Below are positions 1 through 9,214 of a stretch of DNA of 64,000 nt, one piece after another (the first letter of the stretch is position 1; every line of letters begins with the position of its first letter). Below the pieces are notes generated by a model. The model saw only the letters and a program-made list of their open reading frames with translations, had not been told where the DNA came from and did no database searches. Origin of the DNA: Nannocystis pusilla (GTDB lineage: Bacteria > Myxococcota_A > Polyangia > Nannocystales > Nannocystaceae); assembly GCF_026626665.1 (NCBI RefSeq), contig NZ_JAPNKE010000002.1:8037168-8101167 (forward strand). The letters are read 5' to 3'. Made by a program: the position numbers and the translations under genes.

Positions 1-1681
1 TCGGCGGCAGCGCCGAGGGGGCCCGCGTGTTCCACCCGGCCGCGCTGCTGCGCGAGGCCGCCGAGGCGCTGTCGATCCAGGCCGGGCGCGCCGGGGTCGT
101 GGTGCGCCACTACGTCGAGCAGGGCGTGCCGACGACCTTCTACGGGCGCGAGGCGCAGATCCGGCAGATCCTCGGGCTGCTCGGGCAGAACGCGATCGCG
201 CGCGCGCCGGGCGGGGAGATCCGGATCGCGGTCGAACCTGTCCCCGGGGACAAATCATCACACCAGCTGCTGTTCTCGGTCCGCGACACCGGCTATCCGC
301 TGACCGACACCACCGCCTCCATCGACTTCGACCCGCTGACCAGCGGCGCGCGCAGCCAGGGCGGCCGGCTCGACCTGGCGATCTGCCGCCTCCTGGTGCT
401 GTCGCTCGGCGGGCGCATGTCGGCCGGCAACACCACCGGCAACACCGCGACCGTGTTCTTCACGGTGCTAGGCGGCGTCGCGCCCGGCTCGCAGCAGACG
501 ACCCTCGTCAATCAGCTGGGCGAGACCCAGGCGGCCGCGTCGATGAGCGGCGGCGGGTGGAAGAACTCGTTCGAGGCGTCGGCGCGGCTGGCCCGGCTCG
601 CCATCCCCGACGCCGACGCGACCACGGCCGAGCCCGAGCGCCGCACCGGCTCGGTCCTGGTGGTCGACGACAGCCCGACCAGCCGCGAATTGCTGGCCCA
701 CCACTGCGGCAGGCCGGCAACACGGTCGAGGTCGCCGGCACCGCCAGCGAGGCGCTCGACCTGGTGTGGCAGCAGGAGTTCGACGTCATCCTGCTCGACG
801 TCTTGCTGCCCGACAGCGACGGCATCGCCGTGCTCGAGGAGCTGCGCGAGAAGGGCGCGCTCGAGCGGCTCAGCGTGCTGATGATCTCCGCGGTCGAGGA
901 GACCTCGAGCGTGGCCGCCTGCATCGAGCGCGGCGCCGAGGACTTCCTGCCCAAGCCGGTCAGCCCGGCGCTGCTGCGGGCCCGCCTCGGCGCCTGCCTC
1001 GAGAAGAAGTTCCTGCGCGACAAGGCCCGCCACCACCTGGTCCAGCTGGCCGCCGAGGGCCGCCGCGCCAACGACCTGCTGCGCGTGCTCCTGCCCGACC
1101 CGATCGCCGACGAGCTGCAGTCGTCCGGCACGATCGCCCCGCGCCGGCTCGACAACGTCGCGGTGGTGTTCGCCGACATCGTCGGCTTCACCGCCTATTG
1201 CGACCGCCACAGCCCGGAGGAGGTGCTGATCAGCCTGCAGGACCTGTTCACCCGCTTCGAGCAGCTCGCGCTCGAGTTCGGGGTGCAGAAGATCAAGACG
1301 ATCGGCGACTCCTTCATGGGCGCCGCCGGCCTGTTCGACGCCGACGACGAGCGCCCCGCCCTGCGCTGCGTGCAATTCGGCCGCGCGATCCTGGCGGCCA
1401 GCGCCGAGCTGCCGACCCGGTGGAACCTGCGCATCGGCGTCCACGTCGGCCCGGTCGTCGGCGGCGTGGTCGGCACGCGGCAGTACATCTTCGACATCTG
1501 GGGCGACACCGTGAACACCGCCCAGCGCATCGAACAAAACGCCCGCGTCGGCCAGGTGTGCGTCAGCGCGGCGGCGCGGCGGCAGGTCGAGCCCGACTAC
1601 AAGACCGAGAGCATCGGCGTCAGCGAGATCAAGGGCAAAGGAGAGACCGAGCTCTTCGTCGTCGTCGGGGGCCCGAATTGA
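1..1681 (+). CDS. Hybrid sensor: histidine-kinase ATPase / receiver / class III adenylate cyclase (5' partial, frameshifted)
   Basis: The reading frame is already open at base 3, so the start and any HisKA domain lie outside the window. Roughly the first 150 visible residues form a degenerate HATPase_c domain (N-box-like LLGQNAIA, DTG motif, but the second Gly box reads RLDLAICR instead of GLGLAICR). A receiver domain follows (LVVDDSPTSRELL, phospho-Asp in VILLDVLLPDSDG, Lys in PKPVSP). A class III nucleotidyl cyclase domain ends the protein (metal Asp in FADIVGF and KTIGDSF, Asn/Arg in GDTVNTAQRIE). One base is missing near 703, where CACCACTGCGG should probably be CACCACCTGCGG; correcting it joins the receiver to its own N-terminus. 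It overlaps the next kinase by a TTGA junction, suggesting a joint cAMP/phosphorelay sensor unit. Whether the cyclase makes cAMP rather than cGMP is inferred from the Lys in KIKTIGD. Confidence 0.8.
   Translation, partial: RRQRRGGPRVPPGRAAARGRRGAVDPGRARRGRGAPLRRAGRADDLLRARGADPADPRAARAERDRARAGRGDPDRGRTCPRGQIITPAAVLGPRHRLSADRHHRLHRLRPADQRRAQPGRPARPGDLPPPGAVARRAHVGRQHHRQHRDRVLHGARRRRARLAADDPRQSAGRDPGGRVDERRRVEELVRGVGAAGPARHPRRRRDHGRARAPHRLGPGGRRQPDQPRIAGPPLRQAGNTVEVAGTASEALDLVWQQEFDVILLDVLLPDSDGIAVLEELREKGALERLSVLMISAVEETSSVAACIERGAEDFLPKPVSPALLRARLGACLEKKFLRDKARHHLVQLAAEGRRANDLLRVLLPDPIADELQSSGTIAPRRLDNVAVVFADIVGFTAYCDRHSPEEVLISLQDLFTRFEQLALEFGVQKIKTIGDSFMGAAGLFDADDERPALRCVQFGRAILAASAELPTRWNLRIGVHVGPVVGGVVGTRQYIFDIWGDTVNTAQRIEQNARVGQVCVSAAARRQVEPDYKTESIGVSEIKGKGETELFVVVGGPN
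239..252. repeat. TGTCCCCGGGGACA palindrome within a coding region
   Basis: A perfect 14-bp palindrome coding for VPGDK between two strands of the kinase ATPase domain. It is identical to 22273-22286. Confidence 0.65.
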
Positions 1682-3282
1682 CGGCCGCGACGGTCGTCCT
1701 GACCGTCGTCGTCGTCGCGCTCTCGGTCGCTCTCATCGCGACTGTCGTGAGCAACCGGCGCCGCGTCGCCACCGACCGCGCCGAGCTCGCTCGATTGACA
1801 GAAGACAACCGGGCCCTGCGCGAGCGCAGCGAGGCCGCCCACGCGACCGCCGAGCTGCGCGCGCGCATGGTCGCGCACGTCAGCCACGAGCTGCGCACGC
1901 CGATGCAGGCGATCATGAGCCTGCTGGCGCTGCTCGACGACCACGGCCTGCCGACAGAGCAGCGCCGGCAGCACCTCAGCACGCTGCGCGGCTCGAGCGA
2001 GGACCTGCTGCTGCTGATCGACGGTCTGGTCGACACCGCGCAGATCGAGGGCAAGCGGCCGTCGCTGCGGACCGACGACTTCTCGCCGCGGGCCACGCTC
2101 GAGCAGCTCGTCGACCTGCTCGGCCCGAGCGCGCACAAGCGCGGGCTCGAGCTGCGGTCCGCGCTGGCCCCGGACCTGCCGGCGCGGCTGCGCGGCGATC
2201 GCCTGCGGCTGCGCCAGATCGTCATCAACCTGATCGGCAACTCGATCAAGTTCACGCGCCAGGGCCACGTCGAGCTGCGCGCCTCGGCGCGGGTCGAACA
2301 CGACGTCGCGCGCCTGCAGGTCGAGGTCAGCGACACCGGCGTCGGCATCGGCCCCGAGGCCATGAGCAGGCTGTTCCGCGACTTCTCCCGCGTCGGCGAC
2401 CTCAGCGTCGAGGGCACCGGCCTCGGCCTGTCGATCAGCAAACAGCTGGTCGACGCGCTCGGCGGCCGCCTCGACGTCGACAGCGACCCCGGCGTCGGCA
2501 CCACCTTCCGCTTCGAGGTGACGATGCCGCTCCTCGTCGCGCCCGCGGCCGAGCCGACCGCCGAGGCCGACACCCGCCCGCGCGTCCTGGTCGCCGACGA
2601 CGACGGCGCCGGTCGCGAGCTGCTGGTCACCGCCCTGCGGCGCAGCGGCTACGCGGTCGACGGCGTGGCCGACGGCGCGGCCGCGGTCGCCAGCGCGCTG
2701 GCGCGGCCCTACGTGGCGGTCATCCTCGACGTCCAGCTGCCCGAGCTCGACGGCCCCGGGGCGGCGCGGCAGATCCGCGACGTCCGCGGCGACGTCGCCC
2801 TGATCGCCCTCACCGGCCACACCGAGATCGACGTGCTCGGCCGCTGCAAGGACGCCGGCATCGACGCGATCCTGATCAAGCCGGTCAAGCTCGAGACCCT
2901 GCGCGCCACGATCGCCCGCGTCGCCGCCGAGCGCATGCAGCCCGTCGAGCTGGCGGTGATCCGCGGCTACGTCACCGCCGACGACCCCGCCTTCGTGCCC
3001 GGCCTCATCGACGTGTACCTGCGCGAGGCCGAGGGCGACCTCGAGGCCCTGCAAGAGGCCGCCGCGCGCCGGGAGATCGCGCGAGTCGCTCAATTGGCGC
3101 ACCGGCTCAAGGGCAGCTCGGCCGGGTTCGGCGCGCGACTGCTCGCCGAACGCTGTCAGTCGCTCTATGCCGCCGCCCGCGCGGAGCAGCCCGCGAGCGA
3201 CGAACTCGCGGCCGTGGCCCGCGAATTCGCCAGAGTGAAGGCCGCGCTGTCGGTCGAGCGGACTCGGCTCATATCATCGTAG
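1678..3282 (+). CDS. Hybrid histidine kinase: TM-HisKA-HATPase-receiver-Hpt
   Basis: The product is a 534-residue inner-membrane hybrid kinase. An N-terminal hydrophobic helix (about residues 3-25) and a short coiled coil precede HisKA (HVSHELRTPMQAI, phospho-acceptor His intact). HATPase motifs follow (N box IVINLIGNSIKF, DTGVGIG, GTGLGLSI). A receiver (VLVADDDGAGREL, Asp in VILDVQLPELDG, Lys in LIKPVKL) and a C-terminal Hpt domain (AHRLKGSSAGFG) complete a His-Asp-His relay in one chain. The TTG start at 1678 is chosen because it overlaps the preceding stop codon (TTGA) and immediately precedes the membrane helix. No DNA-binding partner is adjacent, so the output regulator must lie elsewhere. 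It is probably co-transcribed with the upstream cyclase hybrid. Confidence 0.88.
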   Translation: MTAATVVLTVVVVALSVALIATVVSNRRRVATDRAELARLTEDNRALRERSEAAHATAELRARMVAHVSHELRTPMQAIMSLLALLDDHGLPTEQRRQHLSTLRGSSEDLLLLIDGLVDTAQIEGKRPSLRTDDFSPRATLEQLVDLLGPSAHKRGLELRSALAPDLPARLRGDRLRLRQIVINLIGNSIKFTRQGHVELRASARVEHDVARLQVEVSDTGVGIGPEAMSRLFRDFSRVGDLSVEGTGLGLSISKQLVDALGGRLDVDSDPGVGTTFRFEVTMPLLVAPAAEPTAEADTRPRVLVADDDGAGRELLVTALRRSGYAVDGVADGAAAVASALARPYVAVILDVQLPELDGPGAARQIRDVRGDVALIALTGHTEIDVLGRCKDAGIDAILIKPVKLETLRATIARVAAERMQPVELAVIRGYVTADDPAFVPGLIDVYLREAEGDLEALQEAAARREIARVAQLAHRLKGSSAGFGARLLAERCQSLYAAARAEQPASDELAAVAREFARVKAALSVERTRLISS

Positions 3283-3364
3283 CGATGAATCGCCGCGCGC
3301 TTCGAGTGTGACGGGCCCCACCGCCCGGACGATGGTCCAGGCGATCGGGCGCATATAGAAATGC

Positions 3365-4492
3365 ATGCATCGCTTCGTGTTCGCGACGACGGTCGCGCTG
3401 TGGACCGCCGGGACGGCGTGCGAAAACCAGAGCTCTCACGGCGGCAGCGACGGGACCTCCGGCGGCGTCGTGCTGATGACGAGCGACGACTCCACGGGCG
3501 GCATCGACGTGCCGGACCCCGGCGTCGTCGGCAAGCTCGACCTGCCCCCGTCCGACGGCGGCAGGCCGGACGACCCGGCGGCGGCCGGCTGCGCCAAGGC
3601 CGACTTCTTGTTCGTCATCGACAACTCGGGCTCGATGGCCGACGAGCAGGCCAACCTGATCGCCTCGTTCCCCGGCTTCATCGCCACCATCACCCAGACG
3701 ATCGCGGCCCAGGACTATCACATCATGGCGGTCCCGACCGACGACGGCCAGGCCGCCGGCCTCAGCACCAAGTGCAACGCAACCTCGTGCGCCTGCATGC
3801 CGGCGCCGATCTGCTGCCAGAAGACCTGCGAGCTGTTCGGCAAGGACTGCAACGGCTTCGCCTGCGACGCCCTGCCGATCTCCGACTGCGACCAGGTCTA
3901 CGGGCGCGGCAACATCTACAACGCCGTCGGCCAGCGCTGCGACCTCGCCGACGGGCGCCGCTTCATGAAGGCCGACCAGCCCGACCTCGCCGGCACCTTC
4001 GAGTGCGTCGCCAACATCGGCACCCACGGCAGCGGCGCCGAGAAGCCGGTGCTGGCGACCCTCGAGGCCGTCAGCGACCCGCTCAACGGGCCCGGCGGGT
4101 GCGACGAGGGCTTTTTGCGCGACGACGCGATCCTCGTGGTCATCATCATCACCGACGAGGAGGACGACAACGCGATCGAGGGCGAGGGCACGCCCGGCCT
4201 GCCCAAGGAGTGGCACGAGCAGCTGATCGCCGCCAAGCACGGCGACACCGACGCGGTGGTGGTGCTCGGCCTGGTCGGCGACGGCAACCTCATGGGCGGC
4301 CTGTGCCCGGCCGGCGGCGGCCCGAACATGGACGGCACCGGGGCCGAGTCGTCGCCGCGGCTGCAGGAGTTCGTCGAACGGTTCGAAAACGGGGTGATCG
4401 GCAGCGTCTGCGCCACCGACTACACGCCCTTCTTCACCGAGGCGGTCGGGGTGATCGACTTCGCCTGCGACGTGTTCGAACCGGTCGGCTGA
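3365..4492 (+). CDS. Secreted vWA-domain lipoprotein (copy 1 of a tandem pair)
   Basis: This 375-residue exported protein has a short hydrophobic N-terminus ending in a Cys (AGTAC), a Ser/Thr/Gly-rich linker, and a von Willebrand A-like domain. The MIDAS motif DNSGSMADEQ lies near residues 86-95 and would bind a divalent metal. It is followed by a cluster of Cys residues (CACMPAPICCQKTC) likely disulfide-bonded outside the cytoplasm, a conserved ITDEEDDN segment and a C-terminal DYTPFFTEAVGVI block. A paralogue follows 262 bp downstream with the same domain order. vWA lipoproteins usually mediate protein-protein or surface interactions; the ligand here is unknown. A second ATG at 3361 lies in another frame; 3365 opens the signal-like sequence. 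Confidence 0.82.
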   Translation: MHRFVFATTVALWTAGTACENQSSHGGSDGTSGGVVLMTSDDSTGGIDVPDPGVVGKLDLPPSDGGRPDDPAAAGCAKADFLFVIDNSGSMADEQANLIASFPGFIATITQTIAAQDYHIMAVPTDDGQAAGLSTKCNATSCACMPAPICCQKTCELFGKDCNGFACDALPISDCDQVYGRGNIYNAVGQRCDLADGRRFMKADQPDLAGTFECVANIGTHGSGAEKPVLATLEAVSDPLNGPGGCDEGFLRDDAILVVIIITDEEDDNAIEGEGTPGLPKEWHEQLIAAKHGDTDAVVVLGLVGDGNLMGGLCPAGGGPNMDGTGAESSPRLQEFVERFENGVIGSVCATDYTPFFTEAVGVIDFACDVFEPVG

Positions 4493-4631
4493 CGCGCGGT
4501 GCTGCCATTCCCGGCGAAACCTCGAAGCGCCCGCATTCACCCCGGCGGCCGCCCCGCGCGGCGTCTCGGCCGCCGGCGCGCGTATCCGTGAAACGTCGTG
4601 CCCCGGGCCGCTCGTTCGTGAAATCACAGTA

Positions 4632-4649
4632 GATGTCCGGAGAGACATC
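4632..4649. repeat. Dispersed palindrome of the GATGTCC/GGACATC type
   Basis: GATGTC (4632-4637), a six-base loop and GACATC (4644-4649) form a perfect six-base-pair stem between the two vWA genes, about 140 bp after the first stop. It belongs to the window-wide TGTCC/GGACA palindrome family. Confidence 0.5.
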
Positions 4650-4754
4650 CGGCGATGCGCCCGCCGCACCGCGCAATCTCTGGACAATCACCCGTGACGG
4701 CGCACACGAATCGTCATAGCCGGGACGCCTTTCGCCGCGGTCATGGAGTGAGCG

Positions 4755-5989
4755 ATGCTGCCGGCGATGATACGCCGCCCTGCACGATTCGCCGTCGAAT
4801 CACTCCTCGGGCTCGCCGTCGTCGCCGGTTGCGGCGACAGCGGCGGACCTAGCCCCGCCACCGCCACCGGGATCACCGGCGCCACCGGACTCACCGGTCA
4901 GGCGCCGGGGACGACGACCGGACAGGACGCCCCGAGCGGCGATTCGACGGCCGTCCCGACCACCACCTCCGGCGATGCGAGCGCCGGCACCACCACCGAC
5001 AGCGCGCCGCCCGGCCTGCCCAAGCTCGACCTCGGCGAGCAGCCGCAGGGCACCACCGGCGAGGACGACCCGCTGGCGGCCGGCTGCAAGAAGATCGACT
5101 TCTTGTTCGTGGTCGACAACTCGGGCTCGATGGCCGACGAGCAGGCCAACCTGATCGCCTCGTTCCCCGGCTTCATCGACACGATCACCAATACGCTGTC
5201 GGCCAAGGACTACCACATCATGGCGGTCTCGACCGACAACGGCATGAACACCGGCCTCAGCAGCACGTGCACCAACGGCTCGTGCAACTGCACCCCGCCC
5301 CCGTCTGCTGCGAGAACGCCTGCGGCGGCTCGGGCATGACCTGCAACGGCTTCGACTGCAACGACCTGCCGCTGTCGCAGTGCAACTACGAGTACGGCAC
5401 CGGCAAGGAGTTCGACGCCACCGGCAAGCACTGCATGCTCGCCGACATGAAGCGCTACATGACGGAGAGCCAGCCCGACCTGGCCCAGACGTTCGAGTGC
5501 ATCGCCAACGTCGGCACCTACGGCAGCGGCGACGAGAAGGTCATGCTGTCCGCCACCTCTGCGCTCGGCGACCCGCAGAACGCCCCCGGCGGCTGCGACG
5601 AGGGCTTCCTCCGCGACGACGCGCTGCTCGTGCTCGTGTTCATCACCGACGAGGAGGACGACATGGCCGACGACGGCAAGGGCTCGCCCGGCGAGCCGGC
5701 CGAGTGGTTCCAGGCCGTCGTCGCCGCCAAGGGCGGCGAGGAGAAGTCGGCGGTGGTGCTCGGCCTGGTCGGCGACAGCAACCTGCCGATGGGCCTCTGC
5801 CCGCCCGGCGGCGACCCGAACGGCGGCGACGGCATGGGCGCCGAGGCCTCCCCGCGCCTGCAGAGCTTCGTCGACATGTTTTCAAACGGGGTGATCGGCA
5901 GCGTCTGCGCGGCCGACTACACCCCGTTCTTCGCCGAGGCCGTCGGCGTCATCGACACCGCCTGCGACGAGTTCGAACCGCCGGGCTGA
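4755..5989 (+). CDS. Secreted vWA-domain lipoprotein (copy 2, frameshifted)
   Basis: This is a paralogue of the preceding vWA protein, about 411 residues once repaired. The N-terminus is a lipoprotein signal (LLGLAVVAGC, lipobox Cys) followed by a Thr/Gly/Ala-rich linker of a different sequence from copy 1. The MIDAS motif DNSGSMADEQ, the ANLIASFPGFI segment, the Cys cluster and the DYTPFFAEAVGVI end are nearly identical to copy 1. The frame breaks near 5303: CCCCCGTCTGC should read CCCCCGGTCTGC to give PPPVCCENAC, and one missing G explains it. The fast-diverging linker with conserved domains fits an old local duplication. The total length is a multiple of three after adding one base, which supports a sequencing error rather than a pseudogene. 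Confidence 0.8.
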
Positions 5990-6012
5990 CCGGCCGCTCG
6001 ACGTGGGACCCG

Positions 6013-6060
6013 ACCTGGCCTCGGGGCCAGGTCTCACGAAAGCCCCGGCCTCAGGCCGGG
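6013..6060. terminator. Two adjacent GC hairpins between convergent genes
   Basis: ACCTGGCC (6013-6020) pairs with GGCCAGGT (6025-6032) around a 4-base loop. CCCGGCC (6044-6050) pairs with GGCCGGG (6054-6060) around TCA, which is also the stop codon of the minus-strand gene. Neither has a U-run, but the position between convergent stops suggests a bidirectional termination or mRNA 3'-end structure. Confidence 0.5.
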
Positions 6061-6968
6061 ACGGAGCCGATGACCCACACGTACCAGCTCCAGCAGTTCA
6101 GGCAGTAGTACTTCTCGGCGGTCGAGACCACCGCGTCGAACTTGCGGCCCTGGGCGAGGAACTCGCCGCGCGTGCCGTCGACGAGCTCGATCGAGGGGCC
6201 CTCGTCGTGCACGAACCGGAAGGCGATCCGCTCGGGGTCGAGGGTGTCGAAGCACTCGTTGCCGCACGGCAGCGGGCACATACCCTCGACCGTGTCGACC
6301 GTGAGCGCGCCGAACACCTCGTTGACCCCGAAGTTGCTGTCGTGGGCGACGCCGGCGAGCAAGACCTCATCGGTGAGGGCGGCCTTGAGGACGAACCACT
6401 CGCCCTCGCCGATGTGGTGACCCTCGCCCTGCCAGTAGGCGTCGAGCGCGACCGTCTGGCCGTCCTGGATGTCGATGGCGAAGTCGGCCGGGGCGGTGAC
6501 GAAGAGCGTGACGGCGACGTCGAGCAGATCGCCCTGGCTGCAGAGGAGGGCGACCTCGACCTTCCCCTCCACGTTGGTCGCGGTCTGGACGATGCAGGCG
6601 GCCGCGACCTGGATCGTCTCCGGCTCGCCGTCCATGACCGGCCAGGCGCCGAAGTCGATGCCGACCTCGGCGGTGACGACCGGATCGCGCGGGACGCAGG
6701 CCTCACCGCCGGTGTCCGTATCGGTGTCGGTCGCGGTCGAGTCCGTGTCGGTCGCGGCGGTGTCGGTCGCGGCGGTGTCGGTCGCGCTGGTGGTCGGCTG
6801 CGTCGCGGCGGTGTCGGTCGCGTCGGTGTCGGTCGCGTCGGTGTCGGTCGCAGCCGAGTCGGTCGCGTCGGTGTCGGTCGCGGCCCCCTCCTCGGGCTTG
6901 CAAGCGGGCGCGAGGATCGCGGAGACGAGGACGAGCGCGTGGAGCGGGAGCAGGGTGCGGGACAGCAT
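6051..6968 (-). CDS. Secreted lipoprotein with Thr-Asp repeat linker
   Basis: This 305-residue protein starts at the ATG whose product begins MLSRTLLPLHALVLV, a lipoprotein signal peptide ending in ILAPAC. About 60 residues of TDTDATD-type repeats follow, a low-complexity acidic linker made by a 9/18-bp DNA repeat (6715-6890). The C-terminal domain of about 200 residues contains several Cys (CVPRD, CIVQT, CPLPCGNECF, YYCLNCWSW) and no domain I recognise. It is probably an outer-membrane or cell-surface anchored protein whose folded domain is held away from the membrane by the linker. A longer in-frame start exists at 7055, but the extra 29 residues are Arg-rich and would bury the signal peptide. 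It is convergent with the vWA pair. Confidence 0.75.
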   Translation of the reverse strand: MLSRTLLPLHALVLVSAILAPACKPEEGAATDTDATDSAATDTDATDTDATDTAATQPTTSATDTAATDTAATDTDSTATDTDTDTGGEACVPRDPVVTAEVGIDFGAWPVMDGEPETIQVAAACIVQTATNVEGKVEVALLCSQGDLLDVAVTLFVTAPADFAIDIQDGQTVALDAYWQGEGHHIGEGEWFVLKAALTDEVLLAGVAHDSNFGVNEVFGALTVDTVEGMCPLPCGNECFDTLDPERIAFRFVHDEGPSIELVDGTRGEFLAQGRKFDAVVSTAEKYYCLNCWSWYVWVIGSVPA

Positions 6969-7335
6969 GACGGCCGGCCCTGAGCACGGGACGTGCCAAC
7001 GCCTACGAGGCGAAATTCGCCGCCGTACGCGACCGTGTGAGGGAGCCCGCGACACGAACGCCCGGGCGCACGCATCCTCGCGGTCGCCCCGGCCTCCGCG
7101 CTCCGGGAGACCCGCGGTCCCCGATCGATCTCGGCTCGAACGGCGGCCTCACGCGCACGCAGAGCGTGCCGCCGAGACCACGGCTTGCGGCTGCGCGAGC
7201 AGGTGCGGTTCGGCGCGGAGCGAAAGCTCGCCTACGAGCTCACGCCGGCGCGAGGGTGAGGTCGAAGAGGCATGTCCGAAACGACATGCCTTTTCAAACA
7301 TGTCCTCAGGAGAATGTCCGAGGGAACATGTCCGA
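6969..7335. other. Intergenic region with palindrome cluster
   Basis: No gene is seen between the two minus-strand lipoprotein genes. Bases 6969-7270 show no clear signal. Bases 7271-7345 hold four copies of the CATGTCC half-site, described separately. Confidence 0.5.
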
Positions 7336-7345
7336 TCAGTCCGGG
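7271..7345. repeat. Cluster of CATGTCC/GGACATG palindromes at a gene 3' end
   Basis: CATGTC (7271-7276) pairs with GACATG (7283-7288). Further ACATGTCC half-sites follow near 7298, 7314 and 7326. The stop codon of the minus-strand lipoprotein gene (7336-7338) sits inside the cluster, so it would form the 3' end of that transcript. Confidence 0.6.
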
Positions 7346-7818
7346 AACGCCCGCGAGCACTGGTCGAGCAGCCACGGCAGCTCGGCGTTGCGGTCGCCGA
7401 GCAGCACCGTCACGCAGGCGGCCGCGCGCGGGCTGGTCTCGCGCTCGCAGGCGCTCTGGTCGGCCGCGCGGCTGGCCTGCAGCAGCTTCAGGGCCGCGCC
7501 CGCGGGGTCGATGTCGCGGTAGAGCGCGTCGGCGGCCGTGAACATCGCGGCGCAGGCCTGCTTGCGGTCGGCGGGCAGCGGGTCGGGCAGGCGCGACGCG
7601 ACCGCCACCTTGAGGGCCGCCGCCTCGCCGTCGTAGTCGGGCTGGTTGGCGAACCCGCGCGCGTCGTTGTTGGCCGTGCGCCCCGCGGGCGGGCTCGCCG
7701 GGCTCGCCGGCGCCGGCGCGGCGCCCGACGCCGTCGGCGAGGCCGAGCGCCCGTCGGGGGCCGGCGTACAGGCGGCGATCAGCACCGCCGCGAGGAGAGC
7801 GTCGCGCGCGCGAGGCAT
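7336..7818 (-). CDS. Small secreted lipoprotein, unknown function
   Basis: The product is a 160-residue predicted lipoprotein. MPRARDALLAAVLIAAC is a typical signal peptide with lipobox, followed by a Pro/Ala/Ser-rich linker (about residues 20-55). A small, mostly helical domain follows with three Cys and an Ala/Asp-rich pattern (CAAMFTAADALYRDIDPAG), somewhat like a tetratricopeptide pair. The ATG at 7818 is preferred over an upstream in-frame start because the signal peptide begins there. Its stop lies within a CATGTCC palindrome cluster. I do not recognise the family. Confidence 0.65.
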   Translation of the reverse strand: MPRARDALLAAVLIAACTPAPDGRSASPTASGAAPAPASPASPPAGRTANNDARGFANQPDYDGEAAALKVAVASRLPDPLPADRKQACAAMFTAADALYRDIDPAGAALKLLQASRAADQSACERETSPRAAACVTVLLGDRNAELPWLLDQCSRAFPD

Positions 7819-7922
7819 GCGGCCGGAGCATAGCCGCCCCCGCCCCGGACGTCTCCTTTCGGCTCCTCCTCGCTTCGTCGTTGCAGCCTCGTCGGTGCCG
7901 CGCATAAACTCAGGCTCGCGGC

Positions 7923-9213
7923 ATGCAGGAGTCCCTCTTCCCCACCAGCGCGCCGGTCCCGTTCGTCACCCGGGTCACCCTGCGCAACTACCGGAGCATC
8001 GAACAGTGCGACGTCGTGCTTCGGCCTCTGACCGTGCTGGTCGGCCGCAATGGGGCCGGTAAAAGCAATTTCCTCGACGCCTTGCGTTTTCTCACCGAGG
8101 CCCTGCAGCACTCGTTGCAGCAAGCCTTCAACAGCCGGGGCGGCATTGCAGCCGTTCGCCGCAAGAGCACGGGTCATCCGCGGAACTTCGCCATGCGATT
8201 CGAGCTGGCGCTGCCGGCGGGCCGCTCGGCTATCTATCGCTTCGCCGTCGCGGCCCGACGGCTTGGTGGTTTCGTGGTCCGCCGCGAGGAAGCCATCATC
8301 CGCGAAGGGAACGGTTCACCACTCGCGTCGTACCGGATCGTGCGTACGGGTAAGGGCGACGACCTCAAGACCCTGTTCGAGGCGTCGGTATCGCCGGCTC
8401 CCCCAGCACAAGACGATCGTCTCTATTTGCCGATTGCCGCCGGTTTCCCCGCATTCCGCGAACTCTTCGACGGCCTCGCGGCGATGGGGTTTTACAGCCT
8501 CAACCCCGAGGAGATGCGCCGGCTACAGACACCAGAGCACGGCGAATTGTTGGCTCGAGATGGCCGCAACTTGCCCAGTGTCATCGCTCGGCTGCAACAG
8601 GAAGAGCCCGCTGCCCTTCAGCGCATCGAGGAGTACCTCGCCACCATCGTCCCAGGCGTTCGCAAGGTTGAAAGGATCACCCACGGCGGTTACGAGACTC
8701 TGCAATTCAGCCAGGCGGTCAAGGGCGCGAGCCACCCCTGGACATTCGAGGCACTCAATATGTCCGATGGCACCCTAAGGGCGCTTGGGATTCTAGTCGC
8801 AGCGGTGCAATTGTTCGGCCGCAAGCGTCCCGTTCGCCTCGTCGGCATCGAAGAAGCCGAGACTGCCCTGCATCCGGCCGCGGCCGGCGCGCTGGTCGAC
8901 GCTCTGCGAGAGGCGTCAGCTCACACACAGGTGGTGCTGACGAGTCATAGCCCCGAAATCCTCGACAGGCTTCTGAATCGAAGAGGACACCCTCCTCGTC
9001 GTCCATGCTTCGGGTAACCGGACGGTGGTCGCGCCGGCCGATCCCGGCAGCCGCGAGTCCTTACGGCAGCACTTGTCGACGGCAGGTGAGCTGCTACGCA
9101 TGGACCAGCTCGAGCCCGATCCTGTGGACGCACAGAGACAAGCGGCGATCCGGTGGAATCAACTCGACTTCGACGGTGCGAACCTCGCGACCGAGGACGA
9201 GGACGACGCATAG
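7923..9213 (+). CDS. AAA ATPase, OLD/RecF-like (frameshifted), putative defence cassette gene 1
   Basis: After repair this is a protein of about 429 residues of the AAA_21 (OLD/RecF/SMC-head) type. Walker A GRNGAGKS is at residues 41-48, preceded by LRNYRSI; an ABC-signature-like MSDGTLRAL and a Walker B-like VGIEEAETALHP follow, then the H-loop TSHSPEILD. A one-base insertion near 8980 puts the last 75 residues in another frame (EEDTLLVVHASGNRTVV onward). The stop is one base before the next gene, a TOPRIM-like protein, so the two are certainly co-transcribed. ATPase plus separate TOPRIM nuclease is the layout of several phage-defence systems such as PARIS, and of split OLD enzymes. Codon use is slightly less GC-biased than the neighbours. 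The defence role is inferred. Confidence 0.82.
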
Positions 9214-9214
9214 C

